A stretch of DNA of 64,000 nucleotides from Sphingomonas pituitosa NBRC 102491 (GTDB lineage: Bacteria; Pseudomonadota; Alphaproteobacteria; Sphingomonadales; Sphingomonadaceae): NCBI RefSeq assembly GCF_001598435.1, contig NZ_BCYY01000016.1, positions 62,001-126,000 of the forward strand. The letters are read 5' to 3'. Numbering within the stretch: the first letter of the stretch is position 1; each line of letters starts with the position of its first letter. Under the pieces are notes generated by a model. It ran no database searches, was not told where the DNA came from, and was given only the letters and a program-made list of their open reading frames with translations. Position numbers and translations under genes: made by a program. This document shows, one piece after another, positions 15,042 through 22,628 of the stretch.

Positions 15042-15946
15042 CGCTTCGCCCCCTCAATATATCGTCCAGCCGCCTGCGCGATACGTGCGAGACAATTACG
15101 CATAGCCTCGTCGATCGCTTCTTCGTCGTTCAGCTTCCACGCCTCAATCGCCTGCACTACAGCGTCGGTCATCGCGTCAAGTGGCTCAGATGCGTTCTGT
15201 ATGTGCCTCTCCAGCGCCTCCCGCGCAGCATCCCCGCTCGGATGGGGGGTGGCGGACAGGTGAGCATCCCACTCGGCAGGATCATCCACCCCGTCGCGAG
15301 CATCAGCCCAAGCCTTGTCCACAATGCGATCGGTCAGCGGGAACGGCGCTTTCCCGGCGCCCACCGTCACTTCGGCGAACGCGGCCATGAAACCGATCTC
15401 GAAGAAATACTGCGCGCTTTTTGCTGGAATGCCCTTCTCCGCCTCCCCTCCGCTGATAGGGTTGATGGTGGAGAGCGCGTTACCGTAGCTGCTTAGAAAT
15501 TTGCCATCCTGCCAGATGACGCCGATGCCGCCGCATTCTCGACAGCCGCTGCCGGGCTGGCACCGAAACCGCGCATCGTAAGGATAATCCTTGGTCGAAA
15601 CGCATCCGTCGCAGGACTCCTGACATCCGCTGCACGCGGTCCAGCAACCGCCATCCTCCTCCATCACCTCGGCAATACGGACCTTCTCGCGCTCCACCTC
15701 AGCAGTCAGCGCGGCTGTGGATGCCTCGCGGTGGCTGGTGCTGATGGGACGCTCAAGCTCGTCAAGTTCTTGCTGGAACCTGCCCCGATCCTCGTACCAC
15801 CAAGGATCAGATGTCCCGCTCTCGATGGCAATATTGCAGCGACGTATTTCGGAGCGAAGATGCTCGGCACGTTCTACTTTGCCCTTCGCCGCGTCCCGGT
15901 CTGCATCAGTTGCTTGCGTCATGGGTGTTCTCCGATCCTCGCTCAT
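15038..15946 (-). CDS. hypothetical phage protein with Cys-rich centre
   Basis: A 302-aa protein. The N-terminal third is a charged helix (about 1-90). A Cys-rich segment at about 95-145 (CWTACSGCQESCDGC, later CRECGG) could bind zinc. The C-terminal half is helical, with ALERHIQNASEPLDAMTDAV. The frame is open far upstream, but the ATG at 15946 fits the overlap with the preceding gene. Function unknown. Confidence 0.6.
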   Translation of the reverse strand: MSEDRRTPMTQATDADRDAAKGKVERAEHLRSEIRRCNIAIESGTSDPWWYEDRGRFQQELDELERPISTSHREASTAALTAEVEREKVRIAEVMEEDGGCWTACSGCQESCDGCVSTKDYPYDARFRCQPGSGCRECGGIGVIWQDGKFLSSYGNALSTINPISGGEAEKGIPAKSAQYFFEIGFMAAFAEVTVGAGKAPFPLTDRIVDKAWADARDGVDDPAEWDAHLSATPHPSGDAAREALERHIQNASEPLDAMTDAVVQAIEAWKLNDEEAIDEAMRNCLARIAQAAGRYIEGAKR

Positions 15947-16185
15947 GACGGCTGCCTCGCTTCCTTGATGCGTTCGTGGAAAAACAGCACTGCGGCGTCG
16001 GCCGCCGCCTGCCAGCGACGCGACTGACCCGGGTCGATTCTGTCCATCTGCGCGAAAGCCTGCGCGACGGTCGCACCGAGCGGGCGCCGCGCGCCCATGG
16101 CGGCCTCGGCAAGCCTGCACGCCAGCTCGTCCCGCGGGATCTCGATCCCGATCAGCGTCCGCTTGATCTTCTCCGCTTGGCTCAT
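15943..16185 (-). CDS. hypothetical small phage protein
   Basis: An 80-aa helical protein starting MSQAEKIKRTLIGIEIP, with no family recognised. The start at 16185 overlaps the upstream stop by four bases. The longer open frame above it is the shadow of the neighbouring gene. Confidence 0.6.
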   Translation of the reverse strand: MSQAEKIKRTLIGIEIPRDELACRLAEAAMGARRPLGATVAQAFAQMDRIDPGQSRRWQAAADAAVLFFHERIKEARQPS

Positions 16186-16589
16186 TCTCCGCTTGCTCCC
16201 CAGGCATAGGCGGGCGGCTGATCGAGCAGCCACAGGTGTCGCATATTGGCGACGTTCACGACGGCGCGGTCGGCCGGATAAATCTCGACCGCCCAGCGAT
16301 CGGCGTATCCGGCCTCGCGCTTCAGGCGCTGCAGGTCGTCCCAGCTGATGTTCTCGCGCCAGCTGTTCGATCGCTCGCACCATGTGGTGCGGTTGACGGA
16401 CAGACGCAGAATGCCGCCCGGCTCCTCGTAGACCTGCACGAGGAACTCGCGCGATCGGTAGACCTTCAGACGCCGCGCCTCGTCGATGCCAGCTGACGGC
16501 CATTCCTGCCACGGCACGGCCACCAAGGCGGCCGGATGGCGCATGTTGTCGCGCTTCAGCTGGCGCAGCTGCGCGGCGTTCGGTTTCAT
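16182..16589 (-). CDS. hypothetical phage protein
   Basis: A 135-aa protein. The start MKPNAAQLRQLKRDNMRHP and WQEWP recall short proteins found in many phages of alphaproteobacteria. The centre has SWDDLQRLKREAGYADRWAV. No catalytic motif is seen. It overlaps both neighbours by four bases. Confidence 0.65.
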   Translation of the reverse strand: MKPNAAQLRQLKRDNMRHPAALVAVPWQEWPSAGIDEARRLKVYRSREFLVQVYEEPGGILRLSVNRTTWCERSNSWRENISWDDLQRLKREAGYADRWAVEIYPADRAVVNVANMRHLWLLDQPPAYAWGASGE

Positions 16590-17008
16590 CGTGTCCTAGG
16601 CCCTTTGCTCAGGCAGCTTCCAACGCGCGGCGGGCTGCCGATGCTGTTCAGATCGGAAAGCGGCGCGACGCTGATCGTCAGGTCCTCAGGCGTCGCGTCG
16701 CGCCAGACCATGACCCGCCGGCGCGGCTGATGTCCTGGGCGCGGCGGGTGGCGATCGTTGCCAAAGACGGCGCCGACCTGCAGAACGACGAGCGGCTGCC
16801 CGAACAGCCGCCTCCGCACCGATAGCCTTGTCGGCGGTGTGCTTCCCGGACGCTCGGCATAGTCCTCCACTCTCGCGAGCGCGGCACCTTCTGCGACCAG
16901 CTTGCCGAGCTCCTCGGCTTCCGCTGGCGACCAACGTTCGCCGAGGAGCGCCTGGCAGGCAGTCTTGAACTTTTCGCGCGGCGGGCGCGGTGGGATTGGT
17001 GGGCTCAT
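16586..17008 (-). CDS. hypothetical basic phage protein
   Basis: A 140-aa protein starting MSPPIPPRPPREKFKTA. The first half is helical (GERWSPAEAEELGKLVAEG) and the second is basic and Pro/Arg-rich, perhaps nucleic-acid binding. Start at 17008, four-base overlap with the DHH gene. No family recognised. Confidence 0.6.
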   Translation of the reverse strand: MSPPIPPRPPREKFKTACQALLGERWSPAEAEELGKLVAEGAALARVEDYAERPGSTPPTRLSVRRRLFGQPLVVLQVGAVFGNDRHPPRPGHQPRRRVMVWRDATPEDLTISVAPLSDLNSIGSPPRVGSCLSKGPRTR

Positions 17009-17907
17009 CGCGGCACGCTGAACCCGGCGGCGTTGCGGTGCCCGCCACCGCCGAACTTGGACGCGATCGCCGAGACGTCCTCGCGATCGTCGCGGCTCCG
17101 CAGGCTCCACATGCGGGCATTCGGCGCGTCGAAGTAGGTGCCCGCGAACGGGGCGCTTGGGTGCGACTCGAGCAGCGCGTGACCGACCTCGCTCGCGAAC
17201 ATCGGCGGGCAGTTCACCACCACCGCATCGAACGCCCCGACGCGCTGCCGGCGCGCGAAGGAGGCGATTTCCTGCACCTTCGCATCGTGGAAGCGCTGCA
17301 TGGCGGCAGCCTCGCGCATGATGGTCCGGCAGCTCGTCGTGTACGCGAGTTCGTGGGCGATCTCGTCGAAGCGCGCGAAGCTGAACGGCTCGGCGCGAAG
17401 CCACAGCCCGAATGGCTTGGTGTCGGGCAGGGTGAAGCGCCACAGGTCCCGATCCTCGATCAGCGTGATCAGGTAGGGCGCCGGGCGCTCGTGGCAAAAC
17501 TCCCAAGCCATCCGCGCGCCAGACCGTTCCATGTCGAAGCAGGCGACGATCGGCGGATATCCGCCCCGGGTCAGATCTCCAACCATCAAGCCCACCACCG
17601 CCGGCGTGAACCGCTCCGGCTTACCCTCGAACCGCGCGAACTGCTCCAGGTCTTCCCTGGCCGTCTTGTGATGGTCGAGGACGACAATCGACCGGGCCGC
17701 CCGCGCCATCTCTTCCAGGACGGCCTTCTTGTAGCTGAAGTCGACGATCAGGACGTGGCGGCCGGCGACATCGGGCGGCGTCTGGCCATAGTTCGCCGCC
17801 ACATACTCGCAGGCGTCGCCCCAGCGCTGCCAGCATGCCCAGGCGGCGCCGAATCCGTCGGCGCACTGATCGTGATAGATCACGAGGTCGGGCCTATAGT
17901 CGGGCAT
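17005..17907 (-). CDS. DHH-family phosphoesterase
   Basis: A 300-aa member of the DHH superfamily (RecJ, NrnA and relatives). Visible motifs are YHDQCADGFGAAW (motif I), IVDFSY (II), VLDHHKTA (III, the DHH signature), IEDRDLW (IV), and the C-terminal DHHA1 glycine loop KFGGGGHRNAAGF. These enzymes hydrolyse phosphodiesters of single-stranded DNA, nanoRNA or cyclic dinucleotides with Mn. The substrate is not fixed by sequence. It lies in the leftward early operon. Confidence 0.9.
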   Translation of the reverse strand: MPDYRPDLVIYHDQCADGFGAAWACWQRWGDACEYVAANYGQTPPDVAGRHVLIVDFSYKKAVLEEMARAARSIVVLDHHKTAREDLEQFARFEGKPERFTPAVVGLMVGDLTRGGYPPIVACFDMERSGARMAWEFCHERPAPYLITLIEDRDLWRFTLPDTKPFGLWLRAEPFSFARFDEIAHELAYTTSCRTIMREAAAMQRFHDAKVQEIASFARRQRVGAFDAVVVNCPPMFASEVGHALLESHPSAPFAGTYFDAPNARMWSLRSRDDREDVSAIASKFGGGGHRNAAGFSVPR

Positions 17908-18190
17908 CGGTAATCTCCGTTTCCGCCGCCTCGCGGCGCGCTAATTCATGCCGAAGGTCCTCCGTGGGGACTGCGGCCAATGTGGGCTGATCCACGAGCG
18001 TCAGGCCGCGCCGGCGGCCCGGAACCTTCCGGACCAACCCGGCGTCGATCAGGAAATCGACCGCCTGGTGAGCATGGCCAGCCGAGGAAAATCCGCACTG
18101 GGCGGAGATCTCCCGATAGGTCGGCGCCAGCCCCGTTTGGGACAGCCGCTCCCTGATCAGGGTGAGCACCTGCAGCTGTCGCGCGGTCAT
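17894..18190 (-). CDS. LexA N-terminal-like winged-helix protein
   Basis: A 98-aa DNA-binding protein. MTARQLQVLTLIRERLSQTG with TYREISAQCGFSSAGHAHQ and FLIDAGLVRKVPGRRRGLTL matches the LexA winged helix. No S24 protease domain is present, so it cannot self-cleave. It may modulate SOS-type or phage promoters. The start at 18190 gives the conserved N-terminus and overlaps the DksA-like stop (ATGA). Confidence 0.8.
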   Translation of the reverse strand: MTARQLQVLTLIRERLSQTGLAPTYREISAQCGFSSAGHAHQAVDFLIDAGLVRKVPGRRRGLTLVDQPTLAAVPTEDLRHELARREAAETEITDARL

Positions 18191-18366
18191 CGCCGCCTCC
18201 CATCGCGGCAGGGCGCACACCGCCCGCCGACCAGCCTCGCGCTATCACCGCCGCACTGCTCGCATTCGCCCGGCACGCCGACCGGAACCGGCTGCCGTGC
18301 CGCGCGCAGACTGCGCTCGAGGTGCTGCTCGGCGAGCTGGTTCGCCTCGTCGATCGTGTCGGCCAT
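18187..18366 (-). CDS. TraR/DksA-like small zinc-finger protein
   Basis: A 59-aa protein, MADTIDEANQLAEQHLERS at the start, with the zinc finger CEQCGGDSARLVGGRCAPC and a basic tail DGRRR. This is the layout of phage TraR-like proteins, which bind the RNA polymerase secondary channel. It overlaps the cupin stop at its start and the LexA-like ATG at its end. Confidence 0.75.
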   Translation of the reverse strand: MADTIDEANQLAEQHLERSLRAARQPVPVGVPGECEQCGGDSARLVGGRCAPCRDGRRR

Positions 18367-18848
18367 CAGGCGGCCTCAGCGACGTCGTGCTCGCCGCAGC
18401 CGCGACCGACCAGCTCGCCGTTCACGCCGCCGGTGAAGTCCTTCCAGTGCACCCAACCCTGCGGGCAGGCGAAGCCCCACTCGCGGACCTTGGGCCCGGT
18501 GAAGAACAGCGAGACTGCGGGCGTGCCGTCAATCAGCTCGAGCCTGTGCAACGCCTCGGCCGGCCGGTGCACGATGTCACCTGCCTCGCGGATGAAGGTG
18601 CCTTCGGGCGTGATCTCGCGATAGCGGCCGATCAGCAGCATGGAGGTGTTCGCCCACGGGTGATCGTGCAGCGCCCGGTCATCGTCGTCGCGCAGGATCT
18701 CGTGCAGGAAGACGTTCTGATGCTTGTTGCGAGGGATGAGCCACCAGCGCCGCAGGTAGGCGGGGGCGCCGATGACGAAGTCCGGCCGGCGCTGCATCAT
18801 GGCGCGTGCCCAGGCGGCCATATCCTCGGGTGAGGTGTAGGGGATCAT
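18366..18848 (-). CDS. cupin-like phage protein
   Basis: A 160-aa protein with a cupin-type metal site: LHDHPWANTSMLLIGRYRE supplies paired His residues, and HRPAEALHRLELIDG the second half. It resembles small phage cupins of unknown substrate. The ATG at 18848 follows GGAAGG. It overlaps both neighbours. Confidence 0.7.
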   Translation of the reverse strand: MIPYTSPEDMAAWARAMMQRRPDFVIGAPAYLRRWWLIPRNKHQNVFLHEILRDDDDRALHDHPWANTSMLLIGRYREITPEGTFIREAGDIVHRPAEALHRLELIDGTPAVSLFFTGPKVREWGFACPQGWVHWKDFTGGVNGELVGRGCGEHDVAEAA

Positions 18849-19147
18849 CGCGCCTTCCTTGCCGTTTTCGCGGGGTTGATCGCGCCGCCTTCGACGTCGA
18901 CGCCGCGGGCGGTCAGCTGCTCCGTCCAGAGCGCGCGCATCTCGTCGGAGCAGTGCGCCATCGCGTCGCGCCAATCCGGCGCCCGGCCGTGCTCGATATT
19001 GAACCGCGTCTGATAGAAAAGGCTCTGCGCGTTGTGCGGCAGCTCGAGCTTGTGGGCAGTCGCGCAGATCTCGCACGTGCCTTCGCGCGCCGGCATCAGC
19101 ATCATGGTGCCGCTGCCTTCGGTGGGGATGTTGATCGGCTGGCGCAT
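18845..19147 (-). CDS. hypothetical phage protein
   Basis: A 100-aa protein with CEICATAHKLELPHN, a possible half zinc site, and a helical middle. No known family. Four-base overlap with the cupin gene and a stop-start overlap with the gene above. Confidence 0.6.
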   Translation of the reverse strand: MRQPINIPTEGSGTMMLMPAREGTCEICATAHKLELPHNAQSLFYQTRFNIEHGRAPDWRDAMAHCSDEMRALWTEQLTARGVDVEGGAINPAKTARKAR

Positions 19148-19857
19148 CAGTAGTCGCCCACCGACGTGATCACCGCGTCTTCGTCGATGATCAGCTTGGT
19201 GCCACAGGCGACATAGGCCCGGAGTTTCTGCTCGATGCCGTAGACGCGGCCAACCCAGCTCTTCGTCGCGGCTGGCCTGTCGTGAACATAGAACCCGGCG
19301 ATGCTGCCGTCCTTGTCGACGAGCAGGCGGTATTTCGCCTTGTAGAGATCGCGGCCTTTCAGGACTTCGTCATCGTCAAGCTTGATCCAGGTGCTGCCGT
19401 AGTCACTCCGCTCCACCTCAACCGTGATGTGCTCGCCCCACTCGCCGTCGTCCTCGTAGGGCTTCAGCATGTAGGCGGCGATTTCGGAGAGCTTCACCTC
19501 CTTCGGGGCGAGCTTCAGAAGCTCATCCATGTCGGCTGCCAGCTGCCCGGCAACCAGCGGCGCAACGCGGGCCTCGATCTGCACCTTGAGCATGCTGGCG
19601 ACGGTGGCGCCGTAGGAAGGCAGGTCGAGCCGATCTACGCGCAGCGCTTCCTCGATCGCCTTCTCGATCAGCTTACCGGTATCGCTGTAGCTGCGCAGCG
19701 CCCGGTCGACGCTCTCGACGATCAGCTTGTCGACGCGGGTCTGCACCTCCTTCTCGATGAAGTCGGGCGTCATGCGGCGCGCGACCGCGGCGCTGATCAG
19801 CGAACACAGCTGGTCATCCGCCGGCGCGACGGCCGGCGCGGTGGTGGTGTCGGTCAA
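19147..19857 (-). CDS. hypothetical phage protein
   Basis: A 236-aa protein. Residues 20-110 are long helices (FIEKEVQTRVDKLIVESVDRAL). The C-terminal 100 residues look like a beta domain (EHITVEVERSDYGSTWIKLD). The start is taken as TTG at 19857 because AGGGAGA lies seven bases upstream and the preceding gene ends there; upstream codons read through a non-coding-like stretch. Function unknown. Confidence 0.6.
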   Translation of the reverse strand: MTDTTTAPAVAPADDQLCSLISAAVARRMTPDFIEKEVQTRVDKLIVESVDRALRSYSDTGKLIEKAIEEALRVDRLDLPSYGATVASMLKVQIEARVAPLVAGQLAADMDELLKLAPKEVKLSEIAAYMLKPYEDDGEWGEHITVEVERSDYGSTWIKLDDDEVLKGRDLYKAKYRLLVDKDGSIAGFYVHDRPAATKSWVGRVYGIEQKLRAYVACGTKLIIDEDAVITSVGDY

Positions 19858-20066
19858 CGGACGTCTCCCTGGAATGAGGTGCTCCGGCCGGCCTCCGCGG
19901 CCGGAGCGAGGGTGCGCGCTTGTGCGCTGCTTGCGACCTCGAGGGGGTGTGCGGAGGCCACCTCGGGGGAATGGGGCTGGTACGCCGCGACGACGCACCG
20001 GATCAGCATGCTGGCGAGCAGCAGCGCGGCGACGCCGAGCATGGCTTTGGGGAATCGATCGCGCAT
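19854..20066 (-). CDS. small membrane protein
   Basis: A 70-aa protein with one membrane segment (AMLGVAALLLASMLIRCVVAA, about residues 8-28) and a hydrophilic Ala/Ser-rich tail. Likely inner membrane. It overlaps both neighbours. Function unknown; a superinfection role is possible but unsupported. Confidence 0.55.
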   Translation of the reverse strand: MRDRFPKAMLGVAALLLASMLIRCVVAAYQPHSPEVASAHPLEVASSAQARTLAPAAEAGRSTSFQGDVR

Positions 20067-20440
20067 CAGAGGGGCTTTCGATCAAGCAGGTGGCGGTTCG
20101 GCCGGCTCGGCATCTTCACCCAGCCGTTCGCCAGCACGATCTTCACGTCGCCGCTCGGTGCGATGACGCGGTATCGGCCGTCGGAAGTGACCGACATGAC
20201 GGGGCAATCGAACTGGAACACCGGCGGCGCGTCGCCGCGCGGCCACCACATTTCCCGCATCGTCGCCTCGCGGAACACGGTGATGATGAAGGCGTGCGTG
20301 TTCGGGTCGATGTTGTTCGCCTTCATCGCGCCCAGCTGCGCGCGGGTAAACCGATCGCCCGGCGCATTCAGCCAGCCGACCCAGGGGCTCTGGTTCGACG
20401 GTGTGATGACGAGGTTCGAGGGCTGGCGCGGGAAAGTCAC
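20066..20440 (-). CDS. hypothetical phage protein
   Basis: A protein of about 124 aa with the GTG start at 20440, where the upstream 49-codon gene ends. It contains WVGWLNAPGDRFTRAQLGAM and MWWPRGDAPPVFQFDCPV. No family recognised. The frame is open further upstream, but that stretch is better explained by the small overlapping gene. Confidence 0.6.
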   Translation of the reverse strand: MTFPRQPSNLVITPSNQSPWVGWLNAPGDRFTRAQLGAMKANNIDPNTHAFIITVFREATMREMWWPRGDAPPVFQFDCPVMSVTSDGRYRVIAPSGDVKIVLANGWVKMPSRPNRHLLDRKPL

Positions 20441-20586
20441 AGCGGCCACCAGCGGCGCCGAGGGTGCTCCTGCGGCTGCTCGACCTTGAACGGCCCGCGC
20501 CGGTCGGCGGCGATCCAAACACCGCCCCAATGAGCGGTGTCGTCGGGTCGCTGGCTGGCGCGTTTGCGGGGCTGAGCGGCCTTCAC
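20437..20586 (-). CDS. very small basic phage protein
   Basis: A 49-aa ORF with GTG start at 20586, rich in Arg, Pro and Trp (AHWGGVWIAADRRGPFKVEQ). The start overlaps the stop of the gene above and its stop overlaps the GTG of the gene below, the operon's usual pattern. The evidence is this linkage and the sensible composition. Confidence 0.5.
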   Translation of the reverse strand: MKAAQPRKRASQRPDDTAHWGGVWIAADRRGPFKVEQPQEHPRRRWWPL

Positions 20587-20972
20587 AGAGCGCCACCCTT
20601 CTGCTTGGCGATGAATGCGCGGATCTCAGCGACCGCGCCGTCCATGATGACGCGCATGAAGTCGACTTTTCCTGCCTCGTTCGCAGGCAGCTCGGCGAGG
20701 CCATAGGTCTCCAGCATGGTGGCGACTTCTGCCAAGCTTTCGAGCGTGCCCTGCCCCTCCAGCGGTAGGTTCGCGCAGAAAGCCCGATAGTCCGCCTCGC
20801 CAGCTAGCACATGCCTGAGCATGTCCTCTGCCTGCGCGACCGTCAGCAGGTTTGTGCCGTGACGCTGGTGTGGGTGACCCTTGATGGTGGCACAGCTATC
20901 GGCGCAGACCTCGGGCGGAAGAGGCCAAGCGCAGAAGCGCTCGGCCATCGCGCGAATGGGATTGCTCTTCAT
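20583..20972 (-). CDS. hypothetical phage protein
   Basis: A 129-aa protein with an N-terminal Cys/His region (CADSCATIKGHPHQRH) and a helical C-terminus. No family recognised. Start at 20972 overlaps the first gene of the operon by four bases. Confidence 0.6.
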   Translation of the reverse strand: MKSNPIRAMAERFCAWPLPPEVCADSCATIKGHPHQRHGTNLLTVAQAEDMLRHVLAGEADYRAFCANLPLEGQGTLESLAEVATMLETYGLAELPANEAGKVDFMRVIMDGAVAEIRAFIAKQKGGAL

Positions 20973-21235
20973 GCCGCCACCGCCACGCGCTCGGCGTCGA
21001 TTGCCATGTTGATCAGCTCGAAAAGCACCCGAGGGGATATACCGAGCCGAGCCGCGCGCAGGTCGATGCCTTCAAGGTGATCTTCCACGCGGGCACCGAT
21101 GGCCGCGCGCCGCGGATCGTCGAGCGCCATGCCGACCAGCGGCCGGGTGATCTGGCGGATCGCCAGGACGTCACCGCGGAAGTCGTCGACCGCCTGCAGA
21201 ACGTCCGGGTCGTTGAGTGAGGGATGCTGTTGCAT
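20969..21235 (-). CDS. first gene of the leftward early operon
   Basis: An 88-aa acidic helical protein, unrecognised (DFRGDVLAIRQITRPLVGMA). I prefer the ATG at 21235 because GGAG lies six bases upstream; the ATG at 21247 has no ribosome site. Its promoter overlaps three operators (21257-21323), so it should be silent in the lysogen. Position matches where lambda places N; no Arg-rich motif is seen. Confidence 0.65.
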   Translation of the reverse strand: MQQHPSLNDPDVLQAVDDFRGDVLAIRQITRPLVGMALDDPRRAAIGARVEDHLEGIDLRAARLGISPRVLFELINMAIDAERVAVAA

Positions 21236-21256
21236 CGGGGTCTCCATGCCGCAATG

Positions 21257-21323
21257 TGCGGTACAGATCCCGTATGTGCGGGAAATATCCCGCAGTCAAT
21301 ACCTATGCGGGAAGTTTCCCGTA
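21257..21323. promoter_or_regulatory. left operator cluster with leftward promoter
   Basis: Three 18-bp palindromes: TGCGGTA-CAGA-TCCCGTA (21257-21274), TGCGGGA-AATA-TCCCGCA (21277-21294) and TGCGGGA-AGTT-TCCCGTA (21306-21323). A minus-strand promoter fits over the middle one: -35 TTGACT (21299-21294), 17-base spacer, -10 CATACG (21276-21271). The repressor would block it. Confidence 0.85.
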
Positions 21324-21342
21324 TTTCACTCGTTGCATGCTG

Positions 21343-22068
21343 TTACATGCCGAACGCTTCGTCCCAAGGCATGACGCGATGAACCTCTCGATACATGCGG
21401 CTATCGAGCCGAAAGATTGCTGGCGGGTTGAACTGCTGCAGTTCGATATAGCTGGCCGAGCGCCTAACGAGGCGTTTGATCAGCACCCCTGCAGCGTTGT
21501 CGCTGTCGACACGATCGCGGAGGTAAACGACAACATAGTCCCGGATGCTGGGCGGCTTCTTCGGGTCAACGATGATGCCGGCACCGCTTTCGAACGCGGG
21601 GGACATCGACTCGCCTGTCACATAAAGCCCATAGATATCGCGACGATGCAGCAAGGCTGGCGGGCGCCTAAAGCGGTCGACCACTTCTCCCATATTGAGG
21701 TCGGTCTGCTCGATAGCAACCATGCCATCGAACCCATCCCCGTATTCGTGTTCCGAACCCATTGCAGTACCGTAAACGGGGATATCTTGGATCATATCCT
21801 GAGGTTGAGGGACAAGGCTCCTAATTCCGCCTTCATTCTGGACCGCGCCGGCAGGCTGGTCTGACCTGCCCTGAAGATAGTCGGTCGTGGTTTCCAGAAT
21901 TGAGGCGAGTGATGCCAGGCGCGTGGCGAGAGGGTGGGCGCCGCGCCGTATGTCCCTGATGAGATCGGGTTTCCCCGTGGCTGCCAACGAGGCTTTCCGG
22001 TCGCTTAAGCCAAGCGCTTGCAGGCGCTCGTCGATGCGATCGATGAGGATGGTAGATCGGTCAGCCAT
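21343..22068 (-). CDS. CI-type repressor with S24 peptidase domain
   Basis: Lysogeny repressor of 241 aa. The N-terminal HTH lies at about residues 12-52 (LGLSDRKASLAATGKPDLIR). The C-terminal S24 domain has the nucleophile Ser154 (TGESMSPAF) and general base Lys198 (GVLIKR). The usual Ala-Gly cleavage site is not seen; the linker reads PVYGTAMGSE. The ATG at 22068 is inside a perfect operator (22068-22085), which suggests self-repression; the longer open frame upstream crosses the operators. Transcription is leftward, as for lambda cI. Confidence 0.92.
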   Translation of the reverse strand: MADRSTILIDRIDERLQALGLSDRKASLAATGKPDLIRDIRRGAHPLATRLASLASILETTTDYLQGRSDQPAGAVQNEGGIRSLVPQPQDMIQDIPVYGTAMGSEHEYGDGFDGMVAIEQTDLNMGEVVDRFRRPPALLHRRDIYGLYVTGESMSPAFESGAGIIVDPKKPPSIRDYVVVYLRDRVDSDNAAGVLIKRLVRRSASYIELQQFNPPAIFRLDSRMYREVHRVMPWDEAFGM

Positions 22069-22143
22069 GCGGGAGCCATCCCGCAAAATCGCAGTCTGTG
22101 CATCCGGGAAGTATCCCTTGACATGTGCGGGAACTATCCCGCA
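22068..22143. promoter_or_regulatory. right operator cluster with rightward promoter
   Basis: Three 18-bp palindromes: TGCGGGA-GCCA-TCCCGCA (22068-22085), TCCGGGA-AGTA-TCCCTTG (22103-22120) and TGCGGGA-ACTA-TCCCGCA (22126-22143). The rightward promoter has -35 TTGACA at 22118-22123 and a -10 CATATG at about 22142-22147, with an operator filling the spacer. The first palindrome covers the repressor start codon. Confidence 0.85.
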
Positions 22144-22173
22144 TATGCTCAATTCCATGGAACAGGCTTCGCA

Positions 22174-22377
22174 ATGAGCAGCAGCAACCTTCTCGCCGAC
22201 GTCGAGACTTTCCTCAAGAGGACGGGGATGGCCGATAGCGCGCTTGGTCGCGGCGCCGTGAATGACTGGAGGCTGGTCAGCCAGCTGCGCGCTGGTCGCC
22301 GCGTCTGGCCGGAGACCGAGCAGAAAGTCCGTCGCTTCATGGAGCAGTACGAAGCGCCCGAGGCGCGGGCCGCATGA
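22174..22377 (+). CDS. Cro-like regulator
   Basis: A 67-aa protein, first in the rightward operon and divergent from the repressor, the place of cro. It contains a compact HTH-like region (GRGAVNDWRLVSQLRAGRRV) with a basic stretch. Start at 22174. Function is inferred from size and position. Confidence 0.7.
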   Translation: MSSSNLLADVETFLKRTGMADSALGRGAVNDWRLVSQLRAGRRVWPETEQKVRRFMEQYEAPEARAA

Positions 22378-22628
22378 TAGCGATCGACCACGATAGCGCG
22401 CTGCGCGCCCGGCTCGCCTCCACGTGCGCCCTCTGCGGCGTGGGCGGTTGGCACCCGGAAGCCCGGTCCTGCCAATTCCAGAATTGCAGCCTCTCGGTCG
22501 TCAGCGATTCCCCCCTGGTCGCTGACGGCGTGTCGGGAGCGGGCGCGGATCTTCCCTCCCTGGGGTCCGCGCCCGTGTTTCCCGCCGATACCGATTCCCT
22601 TTTCCATGCCCCGGAGATTGCACTTTGA
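22374..22628 (+). CDS. hypothetical early phage protein
   Basis: An 84-aa protein starting MIAIDHDSALRARLASTC with one CxxC. The C-terminal half is low complexity. It overlaps the Cro-like stop by four bases and the next start by four. No family recognised. Confidence 0.5.
   Translation: MIAIDHDSALRARLASTCALCGVGGWHPEARSCQFQNCSLSVVSDSPLVADGVSGAGADLPSLGSAPVFPADTDSLFHAPEIAL

Noticed and set aside
22018..22173. upstream extension of the Cro-like gene
   Set aside because: It would cross the rightward promoter and operators; the start at 22174 is the first one after them.
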